From G963677085 sp963677085 (GTDB lineage: Bacteria > Planctomycetota > Planctomycetia > Pirellulales > Thermoguttaceae): DNA of 64,000 nucleotides. The position numbers were made by a program, and so were the translations under genes. Where the stretch lies: positions 248,001 to 312,000 of the forward strand of contig CAXXFH010000004.1 in NCBI GenBank assembly GCA_963677085.2, read 5' to 3'. Shown one piece after another: positions 35,630 through 44,768 of this stretch (the stretch's first letter is position 1; each line of letters starts with the position of its first letter). The notes below the pieces were generated by a model, which was not told the origin of the DNA, did no database searches, and saw only the letters and a program-made list of their open reading frames with translations.

Positions 35630-36820
35630 ATGAGCTACCAATACCGCGCCAAGGACCCGCTGGGGACTATTCACGACGGCACGCTGGAAGCCTCCAGCCA
35701 AGACGACGCCGCGCAACAACTCCGCCGCGACGGGTTTCAAGTTCTCGAAATCTACGAAAGCGATAGCGACGGTGGGCTGTTGCCCAAGCGAGTCTCGAAA
35801 AACGACATCATCTATGTGACGGCCCAGTTGGCAATCATGGTCGACACGGGCATCACCCTGTCGTCGGCCCTAGCCGGCATCGTCGAACAAGAAACAAATC
35901 CCACGCTACGCAAGATCCTCAGCGACCTGCAAAGCTCGGTCGAAGCGGGCGAAGATTTTTCCGCCGCCCTGGCTCGCCACCCCAAATACTTCGACAAAAC
36001 CTACGTTTCGCTGATCAAAGCCAGTGAAGCCACGGGTTCGCTCGGTCCGATGCTCGAACGCATCTCCGACTACCTCCGCAAAGAGCTCGAAACACGAGGA
36101 AAAGTCCGTGCGGCAATGGCGTACCCGGGCGTGATGATGGTTTTGGCCGTCGGGGTAACCATCTTCCTGCTCACGTATATCCTGCCCAAATTCACCCCGC
36201 TATTCGCCTCCAAAGGCACACATCTGCCCGGCCCCACAGTGCTCATGATGACATTGTCCGACGCCATGCTGGGCTACTGGTATCTTTGGATCGTCGGAGC
36301 CGTGGCTCTGATCGCCGGGTTTCTGTACGTGAAACGCACCGGACCGGGACGCAAAGCCATCGACTACCTCCGCATCAGCACACCGATCATCGGGCCCATG
36401 TCGCGCAAGGTAACGATCAGCCGTAGCATCCGCACTCTGGGAACGATGCTCGCAAGCGGCGTGCCGATCATCGAATCGATCAGGCTAGCCGGAGAGGTCT
36501 CGGGCAACTACTACTACGAGCAACTATGGCAGAAAGTGCTCGACGGTGTGACAACCGGAAAACGCGTCTGCGAGGTACTCACGGGCGAACCGCTCTTTCC
36601 TCGCGTGCTGGTACAGATGATTGCCGCCGGAGAAGAAACCGGCCGACTAGACGACGTGCTCCAACGGGTAAGCACCTATTACGACCGCGAAGTGGATACG
36701 TCGATCAAGGCCACCACGAGCATGATCGAGCCCATCATGATCAGCGTGATGGGCGTAGTCATCGGCACTATCGGCCTCGGACTGCTGTTGCCGATTTTCA
36801 GTCTCAGCAAGCAACCGTGA
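35630..36820 (+). CDS. Inner-membrane platform protein GspF/PilC
   Basis: 396 residues, two repeated cytoplasmic helical domains separated by membrane segments: first domain IIYVTAQLAIMVDTGITLSS, first membrane pair near 170-225 (VMMVLAVGVTIFLLTYILP; WYLWIVGAVALIAGFLYV), second domain SIRTLGTMLASGVPIIESIR and a C-terminal segment (IMISVMGVVIGTIGLGLLLP). Sits in the inner membrane above the GspE/PilB ATPase and passes its motion to the pilin subunits. Last gene of the pilus locus, 140 bp after the ATPase gene. Confidence 0.93.
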   Translation: MSYQYRAKDPLGTIHDGTLEASSQDDAAQQLRRDGFQVLEIYESDSDGGLLPKRVSKNDIIYVTAQLAIMVDTGITLSSALAGIVEQETNPTLRKILSDLQSSVEAGEDFSAALARHPKYFDKTYVSLIKASEATGSLGPMLERISDYLRKELETRGKVRAAMAYPGVMMVLAVGVTIFLLTYILPKFTPLFASKGTHLPGPTVLMMTLSDAMLGYWYLWIVGAVALIAGFLYVKRTGPGRKAIDYLRISTPIIGPMSRKVTISRSIRTLGTMLASGVPIIESIRLAGEVSGNYYYEQLWQKVLDGVTTGKRVCEVLTGEPLFPRVLVQMIAAGEETGRLDDVLQRVSTYYDREVDTSIKATTSMIEPIMISVMGVVIGTIGLGLLLPIFSLSKQP

Positions 36821-36941
36821 GAAACAATCCTTAGCGGGCGCGCACTCTCAACGCAGTGGCACCAAAGAACTGATATCGGCGCAGACTTCTAGCGCGACAG
36901 AGATAATCCCGATGGGACTCAGCCCCCCCAGCCGCTGACGG

Positions 36942-37142
36942 TTAGAGACCGCCGGCCAGCATGCGAGTGCGGCGGGACCGGCGCTCCGCACGAAGCCTCG
37001 CACGCCGCTTGATTTCGCTAGGCTTCTCGTAATATTCGCGACGGCGCATTTCCTTCTTAATTCCGCTTCGCTCGACCAACTTACGGAAGCGGCGCACCGC
37101 CTCTTGAATCGACTCGCGCTCACGCAGCGTCAGTTTGACCAC
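36942..37142 (-). CDS. rpsU: 30S ribosomal protein S21
   Basis: 66 residues, small and very basic: VKLTLRERESIQEAVRRFRK near the start, then KKEMRRREYYEKPSEIKRR, the S21 signature. Starts with GTG at 37142, preceded by a strong AAGGAGGAG Shine-Dalgarno. S21 helps the small subunit initiate on mRNAs. Converges on the pilus locus; no clear terminator lies between them. Confidence 0.95.
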   Translation of the reverse strand: MVKLTLRERESIQEAVRRFRKLVERSGIKKEMRRREYYEKPSEIKRRARLRAERRSRRTRMLAGGL

Positions 37143-37251
37143 TCACTCCTCCTTTTTTCTTTCCCACCGATTCTTCCGGTTATTCACCGAATTTCCGGTT
37201 CCCACTGAGTTGACGTTGGTTGTTTCGATACGTGTAAGGACGGAACGAAAA

Positions 37252-37345
37252 ACAACTTACCCTTTACCGAGGCCGAAAACCAAAGGATGGTGCGAAGCAC
37301 GGCCCGGCAAATCGGCAAGTCACTTATCGGTCGATCCTAAACCAA
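37252..37345 (+). repeat. Dispersed repeat, family B, copy 3
   Basis: Read in the + frame gives KTKGWCEARPGKSASHLSVD, against KTTPKGRREARPVESADFFG in copy 1. Bases 37303-37340 match 32833-32880 closely. Confidence 0.6.
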
Positions 37346-37367
37346 GGCTGCACAACATTGTGCAGCC
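37346..37367. repeat. Perfect palindrome GGCTGCACAA-CA-TTGTGCAGCC
   Basis: 10-bp arms, 2-nt loop, directly after the family B repeat. No T-run follows, so it is not a classical terminator; it could be an operator or a repeat end. Confidence 0.6.
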
Positions 37368-37784
37368 CTATAATTTACACAACGCTACCGGCCCCTGTCC
37401 ACCCATATCGGCCACTACCGGAGCATTTTTCCAGTCATGCCGAGCTTTCCTTACACGCATTTTCAGTTTCCAGGCCGGTTTTACCGTATCGGCCTGCCGA
37501 CAATGGCCGCCAAGCCACCGCAATCAGGCCGCACAATCGTAACATCTTACCCAAACTCCACTTGCGGTACAATCCGCCGACAACTGTGCTGAATCTTACG
37601 GCCGGAACGATCCGATCAGGAAAGAGGCCACCTTGTTGATTACACCACGAATGCGGAAGCCCACCGTCTCCTGGCCTCCACCGTCTCCTGGCCTCCACCT
37701 TCCCTAGCCATGCCGCTGGACATCTGACGTCTTTCGCCAAACGACAACACGCCCAGACAATCGGTCGCACCTCCGGAATACGCC

Positions 37785-38006
37785 ATGCACGAGCAGCACG
37801 CTGACTCTCTCCAACTACTCCTCGACCTGGAGGCTCGCCACGAAGACCTCCTGCGCGAGCTTGACGATCTCGACAAACGGATCGTCACGGTGCTGAATGA
37901 GCACACGGGAAACCGCAAGCCGGAAACCTCCGACAACGCGGCGACCGAGACCGAGCAGCCGTCGCAGGGCAGGGGAGAGCGTCCCGAGCGGCGAGAAGCC
38001 GCCTGA
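37785..38006 (+). CDS. Small coiled-coil protein, unknown function
   Basis: 73 residues. The first 40 form an amphipathic helix or coiled coil (LQLLLDLEARHEDLLRELDD), followed by a charged, disordered tail (QPSQGRGERPERREAA). I recognise no family. It converges on the AarF-like kinase gene (52 bp between stops). Assigned as real because of the regular heptad pattern and good coding character, but the evidence is limited. Confidence 0.5.
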   Translation: MHEQHADSLQLLLDLEARHEDLLRELDDLDKRIVTVLNEHTGNRKPETSDNAATETEQPSQGRGERPERREAA

Positions 38007-38058
38007 GCGGACAGTTTATTGCGGCTTTCTTGCCCCACACGAGACAATTCGCAACGTC

Positions 38059-39741
38059 CTACTTGCGCCGGTCGAGGTGCCCCGACTTATTGATCGCCCG
38101 CCAAAGCCGTAGCCCCAGGGCGACAGCCGTGAACCCGCCGGCCGCTCCAAACGCGGAAATATCGTGCATTCCCAGAAACGGTATATCGAACGTCGGCGGT
38201 ACGTTACGGCTAAGCATCAGCGACGACCCCAAAAAAAGCGCGCTGGCCAACATCCCCAACACCAGCCGGTTGACCGAGGGTTCCAATCCGCGGTGATCCA
38301 GGTGGACGTCGAAACTACCGCTTTGCACCTGCTCCACGATATCGACTACGCCACGGGGTAAAACCGACGCCATATGCTCAAGTTCCGAAAAAAGACGCCG
38401 CAGCTTGCGAATCCGTCGCCGGGGCGACAAACGCTGCCAGAGAAGCGTCGATCGATAGGGTGCCATCACTTCGATCAAACTAAACTTGGGGCTCAAAAAT
38501 CGAGTCGTCCCCTCCAACGTGACCAGTGCCTTCAACAGCATGGCAATCCGCGCCGGCAACATGATGTTATAGCGGCGGATCATTTCGGTCATCTCGTTCA
38601 GGGCACCGCTTAGATCGAAGCGTTCCAGCGACTGGCTCCCATAGTGCGAGACGAAGTCGGTCACGTCGATACTCAGTGCCGATCGGTCCAGCCCCGGCGG
38701 CACGGCCCCGATTCGCATGATAATCGACGTCAGATGCTCCGAATCCTGATTGCCGATGGCCATGAGCATCTCGCCGATTTGCTCATGCATTTGCTCGTCG
38801 ATCCGCCCGACCATGCCGAAGTCGAGCAAACCGATCACGTTGCCCTCCATCAGCACGATATTGCCCGGATGGGGGTCGGCATGATAGAAGCCATTGGTGA
38901 AAATCATCTTCAGGCAAACGTTCGCTCCCCGACGAGCAACCTCGACCCGATCGATGCCCGCCGCGTCTAACCGTTCGGTGTCGTACAGCTTGATCCCCTC
39001 GATCAACTCCATCGTCAGCACACGATTCGTCGAGAGGTCGGGAAACACCTCGGGAATATGGACCGTGGGGTCATCTTCGAAGTCTCGGGCGAACTGCAGG
39101 ATATTTCGCAACTCGCGACCGAAGTCCATTTCGCGGCGGATCGCCCGATGAAATTCGGCCACGATCGCCCGAGGTCGGTAGTTGTGGAACTCGGGAATCC
39201 GCTCGGCCAATTGAGCCAGTCCGGCCAAAATATCGAGGTCCACATTGACCTTTTTCTCGATCTTGGCGTGCTGTACCTTCAACACCACCGCCTCGCCCGT
39301 TTTGAGTCGGGCACGATGCACTTGCCCGATCGAAGCCGAGGCCATCGCCACCTCGTCGAACTCGGCAAACAGCTCGTCGACCGGACATCCCAACTCCTCT
39401 TCGATGGTCGCGCGAACCACCTCGGGATCATCGGCCGGCACGTCCGTCTGAAGGTGCTGCAATTCCTCGGCCAGGTCGACCCCCACCAGGTCGGGGCGCG
39501 TACTGAGCACCTGCCCCAGCTTGATGAACGTGGGCCCCAGCTCCGCCATGGCCATGCGAATCCGGGTAACCCAGCAGTGCCGGGCAATCGAATCCCCTCC
39601 TGAGGCCTTCAGCAAATCCTTGGCAAAATCGGGCCCCACCCGGCCAATCCAATTGGCCAGTTCATACTTGCTCAGCACCGCCAGGATATCGGCCCAGCGG
39701 TTCATATGGCGGTAGATTTGGGGGATGGAGCTGATCTTCAT
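38059..39741 (-). CDS. AarF/UbiB (ABC1) family atypical protein kinase
   Basis: About 560 residues from MKISSIPQ. Family motifs in order: the Ala-rich loop region LGPTFIKLGQVLSTRPDLV, ASIGQVHRARL (the KxGQ-type and A-rich nucleotide loop), VVLKVQH (ATP-binding Lys), the catalytic ADPHPGN and metal-binding LLDFGMVG. The C-terminus has two hydrophobic segments (LVLGMLASALFLGSSLML; ISAFGAAGGFTAVALGLRLW) that anchor it in the membrane. UbiB-type proteins support quinone biosynthesis and lipid handling. An ATG three codons upstream (39750) is also possible. No quinone genes adjacent. Confidence 0.9.
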   Translation of the reverse strand: MKISSIPQIYRHMNRWADILAVLSKYELANWIGRVGPDFAKDLLKASGGDSIARHCWVTRIRMAMAELGPTFIKLGQVLSTRPDLVGVDLAEELQHLQTDVPADDPEVVRATIEEELGCPVDELFAEFDEVAMASASIGQVHRARLKTGEAVVLKVQHAKIEKKVNVDLDILAGLAQLAERIPEFHNYRPRAIVAEFHRAIRREMDFGRELRNILQFARDFEDDPTVHIPEVFPDLSTNRVLTMELIEGIKLYDTERLDAAGIDRVEVARRGANVCLKMIFTNGFYHADPHPGNIVLMEGNVIGLLDFGMVGRIDEQMHEQIGEMLMAIGNQDSEHLTSIIMRIGAVPPGLDRSALSIDVTDFVSHYGSQSLERFDLSGALNEMTEMIRRYNIMLPARIAMLLKALVTLEGTTRFLSPKFSLIEVMAPYRSTLLWQRLSPRRRIRKLRRLFSELEHMASVLPRGVVDIVEQVQSGSFDVHLDHRGLEPSVNRLVLGMLASALFLGSSLMLSRNVPPTFDIPFLGMHDISAFGAAGGFTAVALGLRLWRAINKSGHLDRRK

Positions 39742-39887
39742 ATTGATCAACTATACCATAACGCGGCAGGGCCGGAGCCAACCCAAACCACGGGCTCAGC
39801 CGGCAGTACACCCCCGGAATGAGCTACGCCAAGAATTTACCACGCCGGTCGACCAATCAGCCACGGACGGTGCCATGGAGCAACACC

Positions 39888-40346
39888 CTACCGGTCGTCG
39901 GTTAGCTCAAGAAGCAGGTCGTCCTTCGCCCCGGTGATTTCGCAGGTTAAGCCCGAGGTTTTTGGATTGGCGTACCGTTTGGGAAGCAACCACTCGTCGC
40001 GAAGGCCGCCAGCGGCCACGGGGCCGGAAAGACCGTCGGCATCGGCCTGGATGCCGGTGGTTTTTTTCTTCGACACGGAGACGGCGTGGCGTCCCAAGAC
40101 GACGCCATCGCCCGATTCGAAGGTGGTTAACTCAAAGGCCCCTCGCTCGTCGGTCACGGCGTGTGCCCGTCGTCCGCCGGCCTCGGGAACAAGCATTACC
40201 GAAGCCCCCGCTACGGGCTTAGCGTTCAACGTGACAACCCCGCTTACGCGAGCGGTCTCCGGTCCCGAACGCCCGCAGCCGATTGTCGCGAGCACCACCG
40301 CGGAAAGAAGACTGATACATATCACTGAGGGCCGGATAGACAACAT
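39888..40346 (-). CDS. Small lipoprotein with carboxypeptidase-regulatory-like (Ig) domain, cassette 1
   Basis: About 152 residues. A lipobox signal (SLLSAVVLATIGC) is followed by a beta-sandwich domain starting VSGVVTLNAKPVAGASVMLV, the pattern of transthyretin/carboxypeptidase regulatory-like modules. Planctomycete genomes commonly place such a gene directly after a DUF1559 gene, as here (18 bp after it). ATG 40346 is preferred because GGGGAG lies just before it; ATG 40358 is also in frame. Last gene of the five-gene cassette that begins with the ECF sigma at 44680. Role unknown, presumably surface assembly. Confidence 0.72.
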   Translation of the reverse strand: MLSIRPSVICISLLSAVVLATIGCGRSGPETARVSGVVTLNAKPVAGASVMLVPEAGGRRAHAVTDERGAFELTTFESGDGVVLGRHAVSVSKKKTTGIQADADGLSGPVAAGGLRDEWLLPKRYANPKTSGLTCEITGAKDDLLLELTDDR

Positions 40347-40364
40347 AAAACTCCCCATCGCTCA

Positions 40365-41330
40365 TCAAGGCATTTCGACGGGCTTTCCGTCGGCCTTGGC
40401 TCCAAGATACTGGTAGTTCTGATGGTCGATTGTCTCGTTGAAGAAGTGGACCGAGCCGTCGCCCAACAAAAAGTTCGCTCCTCCGCTGTGCTGCGACTTG
40501 AAGCCCATCTCAGTATTCCAATTACACGGCTGATTGCAGGGCGATGCGCCGCCATCCGAGTCGCATGTATCGTAGTTGATGGGGATCAATGTGCCGGCCA
40601 ACCCGTTACCGTTATTGGTCGCCGCCCAACCGTTGTTGACGTGATTAGAACACTCGGGCCGAACCTCGCCAAAAAAGATTGTATTCGATAAACCGTCGCG
40701 GCAATCAGCCACCCGGGTGCAAACCGGATGACGGCAAAAAGGCCCAGCGGCATTGCTGCTATACGGTGCCATTGCGTAGCCGGCCTCCCAATCCTCGCCG
40801 CAAAGACAATTCGGGTTATTTCCCGAAGGCGTGGGCCCGTGGGACGCGACGTAGTTGTGATACGCCCGTCCGCTGGTCGATACTCCGCCGTGCGTATCGC
40901 TAGGGCAAACATAAGTCGGCACCACGACCGAGGCGATTTTCTCGCTGGAACCGCCCAAGGTTTGCGAGTCGGTGACTGTCTCATCGAAGTCGAAGGCATC
41001 GTAGAGTGCCTGCTGTTCGAGAAAAGGCAACAGACGAATCAAAATCGACCCGCGACGATAGTCTTCCTCCGGCCCAGACCACACCATGTAAGCCCCAAAT
41101 GGGTACACGCCGTAGTTGTTCTCGTAGTTTTGCAGAGCCAGCCCGACCTGCTTCAGATGGTTCGTACACTGCATCCGCCGCGCCGCCTCGCGAGCCGACT
41201 GTACAGCTGGCAACAGCAAGCCGATCAGGATGCCAATAATGGCAATCACTACGAGTAGTTCAACCAGGGTGAAGCCTGTATCTGTCCTTCGCACGCCAAA
41301 ACCTCCGGGATTTAGAGGCAAGTACCTCAT
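40365..41330 (-). CDS. DUF1559 prepilin-like protein, cassette 1
   Basis: 321 residues. Type IV prepilin-like signal TGFTLVELLVVIAIIGILIG, then the diagnostic LLPAVQSAREAARRMQC of planctomycete DUF1559 proteins, and the C-terminal H-x9-DG-type motif NFLLGDGSVHFFNETID. These are secreted major-pseudopilin-like proteins present in dozens of copies per planctomycete genome; function is not established. Cys-rich middle (CLCGEDWEAG, CNQPCNW). Fourth gene of the cassette. Confidence 0.9.
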   Translation of the reverse strand: MRYLPLNPGGFGVRRTDTGFTLVELLVVIAIIGILIGLLLPAVQSAREAARRMQCTNHLKQVGLALQNYENNYGVYPFGAYMVWSGPEEDYRRGSILIRLLPFLEQQALYDAFDFDETVTDSQTLGGSSEKIASVVVPTYVCPSDTHGGVSTSGRAYHNYVASHGPTPSGNNPNCLCGEDWEAGYAMAPYSSNAAGPFCRHPVCTRVADCRDGLSNTIFFGEVRPECSNHVNNGWAATNNGNGLAGTLIPINYDTCDSDGGASPCNQPCNWNTEMGFKSQHSGGANFLLGDGSVHFFNETIDHQNYQYLGAKADGKPVEMP

Positions 41331-41489
41331 CCAAAAACGGCCCTCACCAATAACCTGCGAAGTAACTGGCGAAGGCGGGCAATACCCGGTGCCACCGTGT
41401 CACGGGTCTCTTGTGCGAACACGAGTCAAGACCGCTACTGTTGCCTCGACCACATTCCGCGTGTGCGACGAAGCATACACACTTGGCGT

Positions 41490-42341
41490 TCAGCGACGGC
41501 GATACCAACCAAATAACGCCGCAAACGCAGCCACCGCAAGCAACGTCGCGGCCGACGGTTCAGGTACGACAGTAAGGGCAACTTCGTCTACCTGGGCCCT
41601 AATCCATTGACTCGAAGCGCCCGCCGGTTCCGTCAACTGCCGAAATACGACGCGCACATCCGTCCCAAAATCACTTAGAATGAGATTCGAGACACTCGTA
41701 TCCCAAGCCTTGGTCAGATGATCAGGATTCCACACCGTTGCCATCACACCGTTACCGTCAACGGCGAGGTTCCAATCACGCAAGAATTCGAAATTACTAT
41801 GCCACCGTGGACTCATGGCCGAGTTGCCTTCGCTGTCGGCATAGATCATGACCCAGTCGTACGTTGTATCATCACCCGTATCGTAGGCCCCTGGATTCGC
41901 CGTACCCCGCATACTGGCCCACTTGCCCGAGGAACCGAGCAACGTCAACTCGAACGACGCCAAGCTTTCGCCATCGTGATCCACTTCCACACGGGCACCC
42001 AAGTCGACCGACGTAGTGCCCGCCGCAATAGCGAACGCATTGCTCGTCTCAATGCCGCGCCACTCATCGGGAGTGAGAGTGCTGTCGGACCCCAGTTCCA
42101 GAGACTTCCCGTCGGTCGCCGCCGCATGATCAACCACTTCAAGCCTCTGTGGCACACCAGTGGCCCCTCCAAAGCTGGTCGCTTGCCACGTCGTTCCCAG
42201 GCTGAACGAGGTGAAATTGTCCTGCAAAAGGATCGTCTCGGCCGTTGCCACCGCGGGCAAACACACAACCGCGCCCAACGCCACAAGCACCGCAACAACC
42301 GAGCACAAAACTTCGCACCAGGGCCTGTTACTTTTTCTCAT
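41490..42341 (-). CDS. PEP-CTERM surface protein, cassette 1
   Basis: 283 residues from MRKSNRPW, with AAGGAG seven bases upstream of the ATG. Signal peptide (VVAVLVALGAVVCLPAVATA). The body (about 45-255) has ATSFGGATGVPQRLEVVDH, EWRGIET, LLGSSGKWASMRGTANPG and WIRAQVDEVALTV, all of which recur in the C-terminal domain of the FecR protein encoded next to it. The C-terminus VPEPSAATLLAVAAFAALFG then WYRRR is a PEP-CTERM sorting signal, processed by an exosortase not encoded here. The body is probably a jelly-roll or concanavalin-like fold; ligand unknown. Confidence 0.85.
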   Translation of the reverse strand: MRKSNRPWCEVLCSVVAVLVALGAVVCLPAVATAETILLQDNFTSFSLGTTWQATSFGGATGVPQRLEVVDHAAATDGKSLELGSDSTLTPDEWRGIETSNAFAIAAGTTSVDLGARVEVDHDGESLASFELTLLGSSGKWASMRGTANPGAYDTGDDTTYDWVMIYADSEGNSAMSPRWHSNFEFLRDWNLAVDGNGVMATVWNPDHLTKAWDTSVSNLILSDFGTDVRVVFRQLTEPAGASSQWIRAQVDEVALTVVPEPSAATLLAVAAFAALFGWYRRR

Positions 42342-42431
42342 GAGAACACTCCTTGGAAATACTGATGATCTTTTCATGTTCGCAGCACCGTGTCCTTTAT
42401 CGCGTGTCCTTTGTTCGTTCGTGACGGCCGA

Positions 42432-44153
42432 TTACTTTTCCAATCGCACGTCCCCTCCGGAAGCCTCACTATTGCCGACGTCCGTGGGTTGTTTGTCGAC
42501 CGCCGTAAGTGTCACCTGATCGACTCTCGCCGTAATCCACTCGTTCGTCTCCTCCGCCGGATTCGTCAGTTGCCTAAGTGCGATCCGAACGCTTGACCCG
42601 AGTTCCGCCAAGGTGAGATCAGAGACTCGCGTGCCCCAGTTTTTCTGGGGATCAGTATCGATGACCGTCGCGTTCACACCGCGGTCGTCAACCGTGAGAA
42701 CCCAATCGCGGTAGGCAGTGAAATCACCCTGCCAGCGTTCGCTCCGAGTGGAGTTTCCGTTGCTGTCGGTATAAACCAGAACCCAATCGTACGTGGTGGC
42801 CACCGGCCCCGGATTGGCCGTTCCCCGCAAACTCATCCATTTACCCGAGGAACCCAGCAACACCAATTCAAGCGACGCTAAACTTTGGCCGTCGTGATCC
42901 ACCTGTACGCAGCCACTTAACTGCAACGACGCAGCATTGTGCGGAACGGCAAAGGCCTTGACGGTTTCGATGCCGCGCCATTGGTCGGGAGTCGCCCCTT
43001 GATCGGACTTCAATTCCAGAACCTTTCCGTCGTTGGCGGCTGGCTCTGCGATCACGGCAAGGATTTGCGGCGCACCAGTAGCCCCGCCAAAACTAGTCGG
43101 CCGCCAGCCGGTTAGGCGACGAACCACACAGAAATGATCTTCGAATAAAAGGCCGTCTGATTTCGGCGGTGCGCCCGGCATTTGGCGAACGAAATGGATT
43201 GCGCCGGCAGCCTGCTGGACAACTGCCCTCTGCTTCGCATCGATCCGCACGACCTGATTCTTAACAACACGATGCGCCGGCGCAAAACCTCCCCGCCCAT
43301 CGGCAAGCATGACCTCGACCAGGCCCTGAAACACGTGAAGTTCGGCATTGCTCCGCGGATCGACATCCACACCGAACTCCGTCCCCCGGTCGACAATCTT
43401 GGCCGTCGGTGTGTCAACCGTGAACCCAACGGCCGCCGGCGGCACCCAAGCCGTTAGCTTGCCGGCCTGTATCGCCGCTGCGTTTTCGCTGTTCACTTGG
43501 CACTTTGCGGGCCCCTCGACAATCACTCGCGCGCCCGTGTCGTAGGTGATTTCCACAACGCCACCGACTAGTTCGAATTCTCGTCCCGCGCGGAGATTCG
43601 CCGTGTACTCTGGACGCCAACTCCCCTTGCCCCACTCACACTGATGCTGACCGGTAACTCGGGCAATCGTCGGCGACACGTTTTCCCGCAACGATCGCGC
43701 TACCTCCGCTTCCGGCCCCCGCTTGCGAACCAGCACAACCAGTGCAGCCAGGAAGCACACCGTCAGCACGGTCACGGCCGTCCAGAATCGGGTGTTACGG
43801 TAGCTGGGATCAACCCATCGAAGACATTCGGCCAGCTTGCCCACTGGAACCGATCGAGGGCGTTGCGCTATCTCGTTGCCAGTAGCGTTTTGTTCCGCCA
43901 GCACCTCAACAAGTATGCGACGCTCTGCCAGCGGCTCTTTCTCTTTGCCATCGGGCGCGACCCGCTTTTTAACGTCGTACTCCCACTGCAACTGCCCCAC
44001 GAGGAAAACGCGTTCGAGGTAGTAGCGACGCAAGGAGATGTCGTCGGCTACCAGCCGCTCGAGACGAGCGTCTTCCTCTGGCTTAAGTTCCCGGTCGGCC
44101 ATCGTGTCGACCAGGGCCCCCAGCTCGGCAAATCGATCGGGCGTAGCAATCAT
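42432..44153 (-). CDS. FecR-domain membrane protein with PEP-CTERM-like extracellular domain, cassette 1
   Basis: 573 residues. The cytoplasmic N-terminal part (1-120) is an anti-sigma-like region (LGALVDTMADRELKPEEDAR). Membrane segment at about 123-142 (FWTAVTVLTVCFLAALVVLV), FecR domain at about 180-310 (GARVIVEGPAKCQVNSENAA; DTPTAKIVDRGTEFGVDVDP), then a domain at about 340-560 homologous to the adjacent PEP-CTERM protein. Starts at an ATGA overlap with the sigma gene. By analogy with FecR-type signal transduction, it should hold the sigma factor and release it on an external signal sensed by the C-terminal domain. Confidence 0.88.
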   Translation of the reverse strand: MIATPDRFAELGALVDTMADRELKPEEDARLERLVADDISLRRYYLERVFLVGQLQWEYDVKKRVAPDGKEKEPLAERRILVEVLAEQNATGNEIAQRPRSVPVGKLAECLRWVDPSYRNTRFWTAVTVLTVCFLAALVVLVRKRGPEAEVARSLRENVSPTIARVTGQHQCEWGKGSWRPEYTANLRAGREFELVGGVVEITYDTGARVIVEGPAKCQVNSENAAAIQAGKLTAWVPPAAVGFTVDTPTAKIVDRGTEFGVDVDPRSNAELHVFQGLVEVMLADGRGGFAPAHRVVKNQVVRIDAKQRAVVQQAAGAIHFVRQMPGAPPKSDGLLFEDHFCVVRRLTGWRPTSFGGATGAPQILAVIAEPAANDGKVLELKSDQGATPDQWRGIETVKAFAVPHNAASLQLSGCVQVDHDGQSLASLELVLLGSSGKWMSLRGTANPGPVATTYDWVLVYTDSNGNSTRSERWQGDFTAYRDWVLTVDDRGVNATVIDTDPQKNWGTRVSDLTLAELGSSVRIALRQLTNPAEETNEWITARVDQVTLTAVDKQPTDVGNSEASGGDVRLEK

Positions 44154-44680
44154 TGGCTGCCCTCCGAGGCCATTTGCCGATTGATGCAATGAAACAACGC
44201 TTCATGAATGCGAGAAAGGGCCCGGTAAATCGCATGCACCGATCGCCCGAGCGTACCCGCCACCTCCTTGGTCGTAGAATTCGACTTGTAGCGCAGGCGG
44301 ACGATTTCTCGATCCTTGACCGGCAGTTTCTCGACACAATATTGCAGGGCCACCAGTCGGGCATCGAGCTTGTCGGCCATCACCACCGCCTCTTCGTCCA
44401 CCCGTTCGAAAAACAGGTCGGAAAACGCCAATGGAGCCTTCTTCTGGCGTTCGCGAAATTTCAGGGCCTTGTAATGGGCAATGCGACACGCCCAGGCCCG
44501 AAACTCGGTGCCCGGCTGGTATTGATCGAACTTCTCCCAGCACACGCTGGCCGTCTGTTGAAGGACCTCTTCCGCATCGCCCGGCCGGCGTAGCAACGAA
44601 AGCAGATAGCTGTACAGCCATGGCGCACACTGATCGAAGAGACCGGCGAACTGGCGATGCTGGAACTCGACCGTGGTCAT
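44150..44680 (-). CDS. ECF sigma factor, planctomycete type, cassette 1
   Basis: 176 residues. Region 2: PGDAEEVLQQTASVCWEKFD then FRAWACRIAHYKALKFRERQ. Region 4: LPVKDREIVRLRYKSNSTTK, then AGTLGRSVHAIYRALSRIHE as helix-turn-helix. First gene of the minus-strand five-gene cassette ending at 39888. Its stop overlaps the FecR gene start by 4 bp. A palindrome AAAATCGC-C-GCGATTTT lies about 71-87 bp upstream of the start. Confidence 0.93.
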   Translation of the reverse strand: MTTVEFQHRQFAGLFDQCAPWLYSYLLSLLRRPGDAEEVLQQTASVCWEKFDQYQPGTEFRAWACRIAHYKALKFRERQKKAPLAFSDLFFERVDEEAVVMADKLDARLVALQYCVEKLPVKDREIVRLRYKSNSTTKEVAGTLGRSVHAIYRALSRIHEALFHCINRQMASEGSQ

Positions 44681-44750
44681 TCGTCATTCAACACAGCGAA
44701 AAGAAACGCCCCGCCCAACTGCGAGCAAGGAAACCCTATCTACTCATCCT

Positions 44751-44768
44751 AAAATCGCCGCGATTTTC
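44751..44768. promoter_or_regulatory. Palindrome upstream of the cassette 1 sigma gene
   Basis: AAAATCGC-C-GCGATTTT, a perfect 8-bp inverted repeat. The right half CGCGATTTTC (44759-44768) is identical to 58138-58147 upstream of the cassette 2 sigma gene. Candidate operator or promoter element; not proven. Confidence 0.35.

Larger units (their letters stand above)
37143..37784. other. Intergenic spacer, 642 bp, with repeats and a palindrome
   Basis: Divergent region between rpsU (minus) and the small coiled-coil gene (plus). Contains the family B repeat at 37252-37345, a perfect palindrome at 37346-37367 and a tandem duplication of a CCACCGTCTCCTGGCCT unit at 37677-37700 or so. Reading frames here lack gene features. 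Confidence 0.5.

Noticed and set aside
37135..37542. 135-residue frame between rpsU and the small coiled-coil gene
   Set aside because: Overlaps the rpsU start, runs through a dispersed repeat and a palindrome, and has no protein-like pattern.
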